A stretch of 64,000 nucleotides of DNA from Spirodela intermedia (taxonomy: Eukaryota > Streptophyta > Magnoliopsida > Alismatales > Araceae), in contig LR746277.1 in NCBI GenBank assembly GCA_902729315.2, positions 5,585,001 through 5,649,000 on the forward strand. The letters are read 5' to 3'. This document shows, in pieces, positions 37,648 through 51,810 of the stretch. The translations under genes and the position numbers were made by a program. Within the stretch, counting starts at the first letter, position 1. Each line of letters opens with the position of its first letter. The notes beneath the pieces were generated by a model, which worked only from the letters and a program-made list of their open reading frames with translations, was not told the origin of the DNA and ran no database searches.

Positions 37648-38448
37648 ATGGATGCTCTGACCCCCACCTCCTCCGGGGAACGTGACCGGGCAGCGCCGCT
37701 GTCGTATCAGCATACCTGGATCAAGTGAGTAGGCTCCCCCTCCGTGGGTCTCATGCTTGCTTGCTTTGGTCTTGATTCTCTTCTCCCCTGCGCTTCTTCC
37801 AGGCAGCAAGATCTGCTACGGGAGAGAGTGATTGTCGGGGACGATTTCTGCTGGGCCTCGGGGGATGGCGAAGGCGGCGTAGGTAGTTCCCTGCGTTACG
37901 TAGGAGGGGTGGACGTGAGCTTCGCCAAAGACGACCCTTCTATCGCATGTGGTGCACTCGTGGTCGTCGACCTTCAGCAGCGGACGCAATGCGGAGAAAG
38001 CGAGAGCGCACCTGGAGTCATCCACGAGGTCTACGACGTCGCCCGGCTAACGGTTCCCTATGTCCCTGGCTTCCTCGCCTTTAGAGAGGTTTCTCCCCAC
38101 CCCTCCTTCCCCCCTTCATCCCGCTCTTCTCCATTCAGACATCCTTCCCTCACGACTCAGTCACGAGGAGCTCAGTTTTCTGGTTTTTTTTTTGTTTTTT
38201 GAGATAATTATCAGAATGATTAGTCCCAATGATCGAGAAGATATGATGAGTCCCTTTCCTTAACTTTATCGCATAATATCTGAAATCTCAAAGGTAATTC
38301 TGATGAGTAGTCCCTGCGATTTGCGGTTTTAGGCGCCGATCCTTCTGAGGTTGTTGGAGAAGATGAAACACGATGCTCCTTCTCTCTATCCTCAGGTAAG
38401 CTCTGGACATCCCCTCGGCTATTCCTGGTCAATATTTCTTTTCATATG

Positions 38449-38493
<45 letters not shown>

Positions 38494-41400
38494 ATCCACA
38501 ACCAACAAGGTTCGTTTAACTCATTTTGGCGATTGTGATTTGGGTCACAATGCATCTCTTTCGGAGGGTGGTAACATCTGTCAAAGAGATATCCCTCGTC
38601 CTTTCCTGCGATTCTAAGTTAGCTCATCTGTGTCTTCTGTGCTTTGCTCGACATACGTCATAAATTCATAGTCGGCAGCCATTCCCTAGAAATGAGTGTT
38701 TTTTTCTTCTTATGGTCTTTTTATAATTCAGACTAAAATCTTTGTGCCAGTCCTCGTGTTTATGTGCCCTTAATTGGCGCACCGTGTGCCACCATCTCAT
38801 CTGGGGAGTTTACTCCAGCACTTTTGGCTTATTCCAGGAAATATGCTCTTGCTGGCTCTTTCAGATTTCATACAACATGTTTTTGTCACGACAAATATTT
38901 CATGTTTCACTCTAATCTGTTCATGATGTTCATTTTGCTCGAGCTTTCTCTGGATTTGGGTGATCATTCTGATCTCGAAATCTGAGATCTCTTACTGTCT
39001 GCAGGTCCTGATGGTCGATGGCAATGGAGTTCTACATCCTAGAGGCAAGTTTTTCAGCATAGTTGTGTGTTTTTTCGCCCACTTGCAGGTTAGTCAACTA
39101 ATCATCCTTTCATGACGTTCTAGGATGAGATTCTATTGCAGATATGATCATCGCACCTCGTAGTTAGCTGCAAATTATATCTTTATTATTCTTTATACTT
39201 TTTAATGAAGATAACATGTCTCTCTCTCCCGTCATGCACTGTAACGATCGCCTCATAAAATTTTACCATGCTTCTGACTGCTCTGTCTGAGCTTGTGGCA
39301 CGGGTTAAATGCTCTCTTTCTCTCTCCTCTCCCCCTCCTCCCTCAATTTGGCCTGAGGACAATTTTAACCCGAGGATCCCCAAAAGATACGATTATTTCT
39401 CTGCTGACCATAACCATTTTTGTGGCATCACTCAAATCTCTGTAGCTTTTAATTCCCATTTTGCCAATTATTTCCGAGGTCTAAGGTTCTACCTGTGAGA
39501 GCAATATCAAGGTCTTACCGAATCTGCTTAGGAGCAGTAGTGGTTAAACTTTGCAGCACTGTCTTTAGTAATCGCTAGTATGTAAATGGCCCTGAGTGAT
39601 ATTGATGCCGGAAAATCTGTCTAGCACTAGAATGTTGGAAGCTATGCACGAATATATGAACGGAGGAAATAATGCATGTTGTATATTTTTCTTCCTAATC
39701 CAGTGGGGAAGTCAAGCAGGCTTGTAGATTAACTTTCTCTGAGTAGACAACTTTATGATATTAAACCCATCTAAATGGTTCATTTCTTCGTCTTAGTTCC
39801 TGGTGGCGTGGATGAGCAGACTTGTACATTGACCGGTTCATGTTCATTTCTGTGTGTTGCTTGTTCGGTTCAATGAGCATTTAGCTTTCTTGATTAGATA
39901 TAATCTGACATAATATTCTCCTGAAAGGGAGAAAAAGCGAGATACAAGAAAAGATCTGGGATATCAATCTAAATCTGTTGAATGCAATTTTTCCAAGTTT
40001 TTTAATGCTACTTAATAATAAAAGAACTCCTGCCCTTTGAAGATGCTCATTTTTATCCGCCACCTTGTCTTATTTGACGAGTCGTGTATTCCGGCGTGAC
40101 TCATTCTTTGTTCCGCAGCGTTGACTTCATGGAATGCTCAAACTTTTATCTGTTATGCAGGGTTTGGTTTAGCTTGTCATCTTGGGGTTCTGGCAAATCT
40201 TCCTACAATTGGTATTGGAAAGAATGTAAGTTAGCCCGACAATTTATCTACAAATGTGTTTAGTTCCTTCCGGATTTACGACCCCTTTGAGGGCTTTTCG
40301 GCAGTGCTTATAGTCGTTTCTTATCAAAATTCGTAAATGCTTATTTTCAGATAAAATAAGCCGAGAAAAGTCATGAATTATGGTCTTCAGATTCTGAAAG
40401 GACTACTGATTCTTATCTCATTAGAATAATCATCATCCTAACATGCCGAGTAGAAGAAGAGAGAAATTGCATAAAATCTTTTAGGAGTAATGCTTCTTCT
40501 TTTCTTTTTCTTTTTTTTTTTTTTGTCATTCGAATGGACTCATTGTGAATCTGTTAGATTGTTTCCATGCAATTAATTGTGTTTTATTGAGTCGCTATAG
40601 ATCTAGTTTGCATCAAACTGATTGGACCTCGCATACATTTTTCATTTCATTTTTTATTTTTTTTGTGTGTACTGATTTGTAATATGTACGATTTTATTTT
40701 TTTTAGTTGCATCATGTAGATGGCCTTACACTATCTAGAGTCAGGAAGCTCCTACAAGATCCGGCAAACATATCCAAAGACTTGGTTACTTTAATGGGAG
40801 ACTCGGGAAGAATCTGGGGTGCGGTAAGAGAAATCACGCTGTCTTCTTTTTAAACTGTAGTTGAGGCCTGCCAGCTTGTCTAGTTTATTTACCTCTTTGG
40901 GCATTTTCATGCTTCCAGATTAATTCAAACTTCTGCTATGCCCTTCAGGGAATAAAACCTCCCTCCCCTTTCATTGCCTCCCAGTGGTTGAATGGTATTC
41001 TTCTGACAAGATAATGCTTCCTCACTCACTGCGAACCAAATTAGTGTTGAGGATTATCTGGTTCACCTTCCCCAGAGTTTTTTATTTTCTGCTCGAGAAC
41101 GGAATAATCAGTGCCTTTTAATCATTCATAGAAACCTGTTTGGTTTCAAGCTCTTTAGAAAAGTGCACTCATTAACAATGCCGGCCTAAGACCACACCGC
41201 ATCTGCAGGCAATGCGGTCAAGTTCCGGTTCCTCAAAGCCCATATTTGTATCAGTTGGTCATCGATTATCTCTCGAATCGTGCATTAGCATAGTCAGAAT
41301 GTGCTGTAAGCACCGAGTACCGGAGCCTATCCGCCAGGTGAGCTCTACTTATTTTCTCTTTATTATGTTGCCTCTCGACATCTGAGCAATGTGTGTCCGC

Positions 41401-41963
41401 GCACTTTCCTCTGACCAAGGCAAGGTCTTGGGCATTGCTATCCTTACAGTTAAAATCCTTGGATGCTGAAAGCTACCCTTCCGGGAAACCAGACTGTTCT
41501 GCTAAGCTTGTGGCAGTACCACTCTGTTGATTGCTATCACTGTCCAGACTGTTTGTAAACTAAGCTTGTGGCTGTTCTCCCAGCTTACTTCCCTTTTTTC
41601 CGTTTTTCGATTTTCCCTTCATAGCAAATAATTTAAATGGCAGCGAGGATGTCGACCTCAGAAAGTGAAATTAATCTACATTCAAATCTCCGAGCTAGTA
41701 AATGAATCAAAAAAAAAAAAAAAAAAACTTTGCCCCAATAACCGAGAGGCACAGATTTGTGAGCACTCTGGGGAGCACCCCAGTTGTTATTTTTTACTCA
41801 ATTCTCAAAGCTTGAGAGTTCTTGGAATCAAGTTATTGCAAATTAAGGTGTTGATTGTGATCTGCTTATCATGGTTGACGCATGGTTTTCATTGAAAGAA
41901 ATGCAGGCTGATATAAGATCACGGCGGCACCTCCTAAATACGCAAGGGACCACCCCAGAGTGA
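37648..41963 (+). CDS. Endonuclease V (inosine-specific DNA/RNA nuclease)
   Basis: EndoV cuts one nucleotide 3' of deoxyinosine or, in eukaryotes, inosine in RNA, using a Mg-bound RNase H-like core. Eight exons: 37648-37724, 37803-38088, 38333-38395, 39005-39044, 40161-40225, 40707-40823, 41209-41337, 41907-41963. All join in phase to 277 residues. Catalytic acids are D63 in [10 protein letters not shown]121 in [12 protein letters not shown] (the family PYIPGFLSFRE motif) and D147 in [15 protein letters not shown], with [20 protein letters not shown] after it. The residue corresponding to the wedge-motif tyrosine is Y113. Intron 4 starts with GC (GCAAGT at 39045), a GC-AG intron. The plant-type C-terminus ends shortly after [11 protein letters not shown] (GA)n tract lies in intron 3 and a poly-A tract in intron 7. 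No signal peptide is evident. Confidence 0.93.
38450..38490. repeat. (GA)n microsatellite in endonuclease V intron 3
   Basis: Pure GA dinucleotides run for about 40 bases, 55 bases after the exon 3 donor site. The tract is noncoding. Confidence 0.95.
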
Positions 41964-42557
41964 GTGCGCACTGGATGAACCGGAATTGTTTCCCATGATT
42001 CTTCTCTGATTGCTGCATACTGGCCAACCCTTTCTGGAAGGCCGACTCTGTGAGTCCTGGTACTGCTAGTTTCTGTGGTGTTCGTAACGATCTAGGGGAT
42101 CCCCCGTCATCTATCTAACATCTAACACGGGAAAATTATGATCTTGCACTTGGAAACAATTTTTCTGGATGATTGTTTTTGCCAATTTCTGGATATACGT
42201 ATGCATATATCGAGATCGAGAGAGAAAGACAGGGGGGAGAGATGTGCAAATCACGCATGCCACCACCAGGGCGCCATGGCTTGCGGAGAGCGTCCGTTGT
42301 TTCCTGCAGCGGCTATTTTTAGAGGCGCTCGGAGTTTTCGGCCTCCACCCACTTCCTCGGCCACCAAATTTAGGCATTCGCGACATCGAGTTCGGGCGAT
42401 TGAACCAGCTGGGGCTGTCCCTCTGCGGCCCTCTTCTCCCTTCCTCCCCTGTGCCGCATCACCGACACCGCCTTCTCACCATCCGCTCCATATTCCCATC
42501 CCCGAGGCGCAGATCGAAATGGAGAAGAGGCGCAGGACTTAAAAGTCAGGCCGAAAG
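41964..42557. other. Intergenic: endonuclease V 3' flank and SRF receptor kinase promoter/5'UTR
   Basis: The gap is short and no separate gene is supported. The right half (42230-42557) becomes GC-rich toward the SRF start, which fits promoter and 5'UTR sequence. Confidence 0.55.
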
Positions 42558-45500
42558 ATGTTCGCGGGTCCGGCAGGGCCGTCCGCCGTAGCGTTTCTCG
42601 GCGTCTTCCTCCTGCTGCGGGTGCTGGTTTCTGTCCGCGGAAGCACTGACGGCCCTGATGGTAATCCATGAACCTGCTAGTCCTGTTTCTGATGTCTCTC
42701 TTCTGATCTACGTTCACGTGCACGCGTTTTTGTTCCCGCCATCGGGATATGTTGATGCATTTGACGATTTGCCTTTGGTAGAGTTCCATGTTTCTTTCCC
42801 TCTCTATATATGAAATTCTTAGGACCTCTCGACTTCTTCCAACTTTCCAACCTGTTGGCTCTGTTGTTTAGTATCTTCTCAGACGGTTTTTAGGTGATGC
42901 AGCTGCGATGATGTGAAAGGATTGGCGTCCCCTAGAGAGAAAACAGAGCACCGAGCCAGGAATCCTCTGCTTCACCAGCTTGCGTACTCCTGATATTATT
43001 ATTTGAGGTTCTTGTTTGCTGGACCAAATCTGAAGTGGAGAAATATCAACCGTATATTAATGTGACTACCCATTAATGGAGTGGAGAAATTATCAACCTG
43101 GTTACTTACAAATTAGATGGGGAAACCTGGTTACTTTTCTCGTATCTCTTCCAAATTCGTTGAACGCTTAACACTTTAAAGAGCATTTACAAGGTCTAAC
43201 GTGGGAGGAACGCCCAGGAATTAAGTTCTTCATATCTTCCTCCTCTGAGCAAAGGGTACATACGTGTTAATAGCATGCGAATGATGACAAGGGTGATCAC
43301 AAATGGGAAGACTTTTGTGTGAGATTCACCACTTCAAGGTCTTCACTTTTACAGGAGATGTGGCCCTCAAAGCCGGGATTTATTGCTTTCATATATGCCT
43401 AGTCTACCTTGTCCTAACAAAGCAAATACAGCCGAATGTAAATCTGTTTACTTCAGACGAAAAATTCCCACTGATACCCCTTATAAATATTTGTGAGGAG
43501 TAGAGATGTCTCCTGATAATTTTTCCCCTGCATGACTTTTAGTTTTTCAAGTCTCTGTTCCTTCATGTTGCGTGCTGGTAATGAACCTTCCTTCTCCGTC
43601 TGTGTTTCTGCTTCCGTTCGCACATATTTCTCATTTAGTTTGTTTATATTTTTGCAGTTTCGGCCCTCAATGTGATGTACAATAGCTTAAATTCACCTTC
43701 ATCGCTTACTGGCTGGACTTCAAGTGGTGGGGATCCTTGTGGTCAACGTTGGAAAGGCATTAAGTGCTCCGGCCCATCAGTCACAGAAATGTAAAGCCTG
43801 TGTTAATGATACTGCTCTCATAGGCTATGTTAGTTTCCATTGTCATGTTGTTAAGGTAACAATCACCCAGGGATCCGAGTACACAGTGCAAAGCGAAAAG
43901 AACCCCAGAGGATCGCTTCATGATTTCACAACCAAAAACTATGTTATGGGAACTAAGTTCAAAACAATTTTTTTATTTGGAAACTCTAGAACAGAGATCG
44001 GAAGTTAATTGCTTGAAAAAAAGAAAAGAAAAGGAAAGGCAGAAAAAACTCATAACTTTTATTATGGCTGATTTCAAGCTTTTGCATCAGATAACATGAA
44101 AATTATCTATTCACATTGCCTTTTTCCCTTTTATTTTTATGAGATACTTTTTTATTTTTCTTCTAGGGCATTCTCTTTGTCATTTCCAACTGAGGTTTGG
44201 ACAAATATGGGCAAATATTTTGATGAAATCTCATTTCTCATTCTTATATCTCAGAACCCTAGGGACTGAATTTTCATTTGTTTCATCTAATCTGAACAGC
44301 AAGCTGTCAGGTCTTGGACTGACGGGATCAATTGGTTATCAGCTCTCGAGCTTGACCTCAGTGACACACTTGTTAGTTGTACATTTTCCTGGCATATTTG
44401 TTGCTTGTTATGTTTTCTACTCCATATAAGGGACTTCGTTGACTTCCTTTCCTTTCTGTACAGAGATATGAGCATGAATAATCTTCGGGGCGACATCCCA
44501 TACCAGCTTCCTCCAAATGCACTTCACATGTAGGTTACTTCTTTACTTTTTTCCTACTGTCCTTCGTGTCAGCCTTATCCTCTTCTCTTATTTCATGCTT
44601 GAACTTTAATTTAATCATCACGCACCTATTATTTTTGTCTTATTTATATTCAGAGGAAGTTAACGTTGAGAACCTTTGTTTTAATTATTTTAACCTTTTT
44701 AGAAACCTTGCTCGGAATAGTTTCACTGGAGGTGTGCCTTACTCAATTTCACAGATGACTGACCTCACATATTTGTAAGCACAAACAATCTTTCTTTGAC
44801 TGTCTATGCTTACTTTTGCATTATCTTTCCAGTAAAATGTTTTTGGTTTTGTGCTGAAATGCAGAAATCTTGCAAATAACCAGCTAAGTGGTCAATTGAC
44901 AGACATGTTTGGGAAGCTTCCTAGCCTTACTTTTTTGTAAGTAAAGACAATGCGTCTAGTACGATTGATTCTTTCTAGTTTTTTTTCCATTTATCTTGTT
45001 CTTTAACTGAAATTGTCAGATGCCCATTTAATAATAGTTAATTCAAGTATTGAGCTTTAATCATACCACAGAATGTCAGATGATCAAAACTGCATTGTTG
45101 GATAATGTTGAATTCTTCGCCCATCACAAGGCATTCTGACTAATCCCCGGGGATTCCTGTCATAAAGAAAAATGACAATCAAAGCTGAATGATGGTTCTA
45201 CTCTGTATTCCCACTGAAGATATTTCGATGGAGAAGGAATGTTGAAACATGATTTGCTTCTATGGATTCAATGACCTTGTTCAAAGTGAAAAAGAGGAAT
45301 ATTCATGAATTCCCTTTCCACCGTTTGCTGCATGGCTATCTGCTACTTCTAATCATTTTATCATTCTGGTTTTGTAATGTAAGATTTATTATCCCTTATG
45401 AGGCAAAATAAATCACACTCTGCAGTGTCAGAATTTTCCGTAGTTATACTTTATATTCGTTCCGTAGTTCAGATCAGATTGACAGGAAAGCATGTGGGAG

Positions 45501-48500
45501 AGGTAGTTCACAGAGCACTTCACGGAACAATTTTGTAGAAAGTGATACGTAAACTCATAAGTTAGCCTATTGATTTTGCTTATTTATGTGGCTTCCTCCT
45601 CCTTCCGAGTCTTATGGGTATCTTTATGTAGCCTTTTCATACAATATCATCATTTCAGTATCTAATTCTGACAAATCTATTTCCAAATCATGGAAACAGA
45701 AGCGCTTTTTTTTTCACTGATAAGCTTGTAATTTGACATCAGGGATCTCTCATACAACCAATTGACTGGTGATCTGCCTCAGTCCTTTGGATCCCTCTCT
45801 AGTATCAAGACATTGTGAGGAAAAGCGAGCTTTTAGTTTTCTTTTTTTCGGGTTCCTTTCCCTACAATAACTGTGTCTTTGTCCAGGCATTTGCAGAACA
45901 ACCAATTCACTGGAAAAATTGATGTCCTTGCAGCCTTGCCTCTTGAGAATCTGTAAGTGTTACACAGGGAGCTCACATCTACTGCGCTTCTCAACGTAGC
46001 GTTCTGTTTACCGCGGATTACCTGATTGGATCACTAAGTTACTGTAATATTTGCAAAGAAAACTGCATCTCTCTAGAATTCTAATAGGTTTCCTTGTTTT
46101 CTCTCTGCTCTTTACAAGGTGTTCTTATGCCTTGTCCCTGTGAGCTGTGTTTTGTGGGCATGAGATAAATATATTATGAATAAGATTCTACATTAACAAG
46201 GATGATTCACGGATTTCAAAATAACTAATTTTCCGAATTCTATTTCAAAAGATATATGCATCTCTGTTTGACCAAATTGGTATACTAATGTTATGGCTTT
46301 CCCCTGGTGATGCTTTAATTTAATAAACGCCTATTTGGTCTCAGTCTTTAAGAAGCATGATATTATGCCATTCCTCAACAATCTTCGTTTTATTCTTCGT
46401 TTATATGTTATATTGCCTGTTTAAATCTTCTATTTTATTCTTAATGTGTAAACGCTTTTTAAGTGCGTACATTTTCACTCTAGTATTTGCAATCTTCGTT
46501 TATCTTCCAGAAACGTTCAAAACAACCACTTCACTGGTTGGGTTCCAGATGAATTGAAAGGCATAGATAATCTCCAGTAAGTGCATGTATAGTTGGATTG
46601 TTTCGTTTAGTTTCCTTGAAAGATATCCTTTTGAGTAACGTAAAAATGGTCTTCTGTAAGGACTCAAGGAAATTCTTGGTCATCTGGGCCTGCTCCTCCT
46701 CGGTCTACGCCCCGAGGTGCCAATCATCGAGGAGACAGCTCAGGTAGTGAGGATAATTCATCCAAAGAAGGCAATGGAACAAACTCTGGTGTGAATGGAG
46801 CTATAGCTGGGATAGTGATATTTGTGTTCATCCTGGGATTGGTTTTATTAGTACTAGCTAAACGAAGAAGATCATCATCGCATTACATCGATGAGGAGAA
46901 TCTTGGCCCGGCAAGACCATTCACATACCTAGATTCGAATAATTTTAAAGGTAATATTCTGGGCAGTTTCACCTTTTTTAATTGTTTTCGCTTATGATTT
47001 CATTACAATAAGTTTCTTGGATAGTATAATTTTGGCATTTCCTGTTATTCGAGATGGCAAGCTGGCATTTAATGGTAACACTCAGTGACCAAGTACTGCC
47101 TGCACATGAATCAGATCTGACGTCAGTGGAGCCTAATTCTTCAGCTCACGTGAAGATGCTTAGTACGCCTTCCTCCTTTGGCCTCAAACCTCCTCCTTCT
47201 GATCGACACAGATCCTTCAATGATACTGAATTTGCGAGCAAGTTTCATGCCAAAAGAAATGCGAATCCAATTGATGCCCCAGTTTTTTCTTTGATGGATC
47301 TCCAAACGGCTACTGCAAGTTTTAGTGCCAGTCGCATTGTTGGTGAGGGTTCAACTGGACACGTTTACAAGGCTAAGTACGCTGACGGAAAGGTACGCCC
47401 ATGCTAAATATGTCGGAGAAAATCTTTCAGAAGTCTTATCTTTTCCTTTCTTTTCAGTGTCTCCTCTGTTCATGTTGACAATTTTCTCTCTGGTTTATAT
47501 CGCGTGGAATTTTTTCCAACTTATATATCTCAACAAGCATGTTGTAGATCTGTAATACATGCGAGATTACCATTGTCGAGTAGAGACACAGTCGTTTGCA
47601 CTGTTCTGTTCTAAATTGCCTTCAATTGATATGATATGGAGGGCATCTTAGCAGTTTCGCATGGTTGATTTTAATATGGCAGTGCGCTTTCTCCCTCAGC
47701 CATTCAAAAGAGTTGGAAAAACGAAGGATGAAATCGCTTTCCTGAAGAACACTTAAGGCTTCATTCTCGGTTGTGGCCGACTGATGCTGGTGCTTCTGCC
47801 GTGTGTCTGTGTGTGTCCACTTTTCGAACACCTAATCTATTGAAGAAATAGAACCGTTTCACTACTACCTTAGCTGTTACTTTTTTAGGCAAGAATCTCA
47901 TTGTGGTGTTAATATCTTAAACATTACAAGGTAAATGCGATGGCATCAGTCTCCATATAGTATTTCCTTGTGATATATTACGACTTCTGTCCAGGCGATG
48001 GAACAACATAATTTTAATGGGCGACATTGAATTTTGAGTCTACATATTGACTTTGAGTATATGGTTTCCTAACTGGAATCTGGAAATGGCTATTGGAATT
48101 GTTCATATGCAGGAAATCTTAGTTCGGTCACTCTTTCTTCATAATTATTTTCTTAGATCACCATAGGCAATTTGGCCTTCATCATACTTCTCTGTATCAT
48201 TGAACTAAAGTGAAACATTTTAGAGGTGACTCTAATATTCAGATTTTTCTCGTAAGATGTCCTATTCTTTACTCATGTTGCCTTTACTTTCAGGTTTTGG
48301 CTGTGAAAAGAATAGATTCATCACATCTTCGATCAGGGAATTCGGAAGATTTCAAGAACCTGGTCTCGGGAATTTGCCGACTGCACCACCCAAACATCAC
48401 GGAGCTTCTTGGTTATTGCTGTGAATCTGGGCATCACCTATTAGTTTATGAATTTCAAAAAAATGGTTCTCTACACGAGTTCCTGCATTTATCAGATGAG

Positions 48501-50104
48501 TACAGCAAACCCTTGACCTGGGATACTCGGGTGAGGATTGCTCTTGGAACGGCTCGAGCTGTTGAGTAAGTCGCACGACGTATTCTACAGAAACTAATTG
48601 ATTCATGCCCGTTGATTACTGATGGTCTTTATCTCCTTTCTTTAGAGATCAGGGTCACCCTTAACATTTTCTACAAGCTTTCAGGAGTTGAAATTTTTTC
48701 ACCTTATTTTATCAGGCAAAATGTAAAATAAAGGTTTCTGGTTTCGCACTTAACCGCGGATGTGTTTCTTTCTTTAATCTCACGACACCTTTCAAACCCC
48801 TGCATGCGATATCTGCTAATTATCATGTGTTAAACCTCCGTTAAAAATCTCATGACACCTTGTATTTATTTATTTACTCGTACATATTTTTGACAGTCGT
48901 ATCTATGTCAGAATGTTGTTGTTGTTGTTGTTGTTATTCTATCCTTTTCAGGTTCTTGCATGAGACTTGCTCCCCGCCAGTCATCCACAAGAACATAAAA
49001 TCGGCCAACATTTTACTCAATGCAGAGCTCAATCCCCATCTCACTGACTGCGGCTTGGGCGTGTTATATTCGGTGCAAATTCTGCCATTATTATCAAGTC
49101 AATGAATATGTTTCCGGATTTTTTCTCTAATCCATCCTCATTCTTCCCACAGGATACGAAGCGGAACTTGGGCCCTGGCTATAGCGCTCCTGAATGCACT
49201 AGCCCATCTGCCTATACTCTCAAGAGTGATGTGTACAGCTTTGGCGTTGTCATGCTGGAACTGCTGACGGGTCGGATGCCCTTTGACAGGTGATGGCAGA
49301 ATCTTCCTCTTACTTAATTCTGAAGACTGAAGGAAAGCTACTTTGCTCACCTGACCTCACATGATGCGGTTCCTACCTGTTGAAACCAATTAATTATTTC
49401 CTGCGCCTGATGCAAAAGGGTCATCCTCTTGAACCGCGGATCGGTGGATGCCCAGTTTTATGGTAACGGTGTCAGATGCCGCTAGTCTGCCTGCAATGAG
49501 GATTTTCTTCCATACTTTTCTTACCCGTGCTGTCTGCTTCGTCCTTGTCTTCGATTTGTCTTTCAGGAATAAATGGGTCCGAATTTCTTTGCAGCTCAAA
49601 GTCAAGATCGGAGCAATCCTTGGCTTGCTGGGCTACACCGCAGCTCCACGATATAGATGCACTGGCCAAGATGGTGGACCCGGCACTTCGTGGGCTCTAC
49701 CCGCCCAAGTCTCTGTCAAGGTTTGCCGATGTGATCGCCCTTTGTGTTCAGGTGAGAGAAATACGCCTCAAAGATGCATTAGTCGTACATCTTCCGGTGT
49801 TTGCAAAGATGGGATTTAGGTTATTATTAGGTATTATAGATCCACCAGAGATGTACCTAGTTCCTGTTCATCATTAAGGCTTAGATGATTGCAATATTGT
49901 GGGGGGTCAAATTCGCGCATGTTCTTGGGAGCAGTGACTACATCTTCCTCGTTCTTGTGCCAGTCGGAGCCGGAATTCAGGCCCCCCATGTCCGAAGTCG
50001 TGCAGGCGCTTCTCCGCTGCGAGCAGCGCACGAGTTTGAACAGAAGGGGCGGGGGGGACCTCGGAGCTTCTCGCCGGAGCGATGATTCGGATTACCATTA
50101 TTGA
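42558..50104 (+). CDS. SRF: STRUBBELIG-receptor family (SRF) LRR receptor-like kinase with pseudokinase motifs
   Basis: This is a plasma-membrane LRR receptor-like kinase. Sixteen exons: 42558-42660, 43658-43790, 44300-44371, 44464-44529, 44703-44774, 44865-44936, 45743-45814, 45887-45952, 46511-46576, 46661-46950, 47094-47392, 48294-48565, 48952-49072, 49153-49289, 49595-49751, 49964-50104. All join in phase to 712 residues. Order: signal peptide (about 1-28), SUB domain with [17 protein letters not shown], about six LRRs each on its own 66/72-bp exon, a Pro/Ser-rich linker, transmembrane helix 288-307 and KRRR stop-transfer, Ser-rich juxtamembrane region, kinase domain. The Gly loop is GEGSTG (421-426) and the Lys is K442. 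HRD is H540-K541-N542 and DFG is D560-C561-G562, so the catalytic Asp is missing, as in STRUBBELIG, which signals without kinase activity. The family controls tissue morphogenesis and cell-wall or defence responses. The exact SRF member is not assigned. Confidence 0.92.
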
Positions 50105-51810
50105 TCTGCCAAAATGGGGTTCACGCCAAGTACACGTATCCCATCTCTGTCAATTGGTGCTTGCTTAACGCTCCCCTTTCTTCCTCCATCTCTGTTCTGC
50201 TGTATCCTCTGCCGTTTCCCTTCTGGTTGCGAGTACGTAGAAATAGAATCCCGACTGTAGGGCAAGAGGGTTCTGCAAAGACCGCCATCATCAGAGGGGC
50301 AGTTCACTGGGCCACTAGGCCGACGACACTTCTCCCTTGGATCAGTTCAACTGTCGCGAGATTTAACTTTTTATTGTACAAACTCTTTGTTACAGCGCGC
50401 GTGGATTAGGCTCGAAGTCTTAACCCGGAATTCTCTGATAAGAGGTTTTTGCGCCGCCTCTCGCGACAGGAATTCTACGAGGAGCTGAAATGGCGAGTCA
50501 CTTGGTCAACGGGATGCCCCCGGCAGATGTTGAACGCGGGAGGCCGGATGTCGGAACCCAAGTCTTATTTCATGATCCTGACCGGTCCACGGTAAACCTA
50601 CGCGGCAATGTTCGGATTCTAGGTGGAGACGGTGAGGTGTGAAACCGAGAAGTCGTCGCCCTGTGCCCCCGCTTTCGAGGGGGGTACCAGATTGGTCCTC
50701 CGGAGATGCCGCTGGTGGCCCAGCCCACCCCGCGGTCTGGTCTCAGGCTGGTAAAAATTGAAGATTATCTTGGCCAGTGGCAGAATTCGTGGTGCACACA
50801 GTGATCTTGGGTGATTTTTTTAATTTGGGGGAAGTGAAGGAGGGGGACGGTGAGATGAGCTGAGGTGGGTGCGATACAGCTAGCACCCGAAGCGACGGCA
50901 CGAGGGCCAGCTCCCCCGGACGGCGAACGGGATTGACCGGCGTAGACGGGGACGAGGAGCGGCAGGCAAAGGGTAGTAGCAGAGATGGCTAGCTGGCGGG
51001 GGTTAGGGGGACGTGAGGACACGCAAAACGCGTCGCTTTTCCGTGGGCCAGTCAGTGTCTGTTTATCTATCTACCTATTTATTTATTCGCATATCATCAG
51101 AGATGGGAGGGAGCGAGAGGGGCGATCGAGACTATTATCTTGTCTGTTTCTTTCTCTTCCTGGCGCTCAATTACCGCAGCCGTGGGAGAGAGAGAGCGAG
51201 CTGGAGGGAGAGGGAGGGAGCATATGCTTGCTTCATCGCCGTCGCCCTCTATCTATGAACACTCTGGCCTGTAGAGAGAGAGAATCGAAGAGAGGTTTGT
51301 AGGAAGAGAACAAACCAGAACGGCAAGGCGGAGCCTTCAGCCGGGGCTAATGAGAAACAGTTTCGGGTAATTCCCCGTCAAATCTAATCACCGTGGGCGG
51401 CAGCTGACTTATCGGCGGGGCCACTCGCAAGGAGACTGGATGGCCCTCCGCGGCGGAGGGACAAGTGGCGAGATCGCTCGACCCTCAAAAGGTCTGGGCC
51501 CAGATGCTTCGCTTGGACGGCTGGTGCACACTAGATATATATATATATCGGGGGGAAGAGCAGATGAGCAAGGCCCAAAGAACCTCTGTGACACCCCCCC
51601 CCTCCTCCCGAACTCGATATACCACAGACACCGGTATAGAGAGAGAAAGAGAGAGCTGACGGTAGGTAGAGCAGAGGAGATAGGGGCGGAGGGCTAGAGC
51701 ATAGAGAGCATAGTCGTGTCCGGAGAAACAGAGATCAGTGAACAGAATTTAACGGACCGGGGGGGCTCTCATCTGGCGCCGCCGTAGCATCCCCTCGGTG
51801 GGCAGGCGGC
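50105..51810. other. Intergenic: SRF 3' flank and PBL17-like promoter/5'UTR
   Basis: There is no supported gene. There are short simple tracts: ATAT at 51535-51548, a C8 run at 51593-51602, GA-rich pieces at 51190-51220 and 51640-51660. The reading frames present are short and contradict each other on the two strands. Confidence 0.55.
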
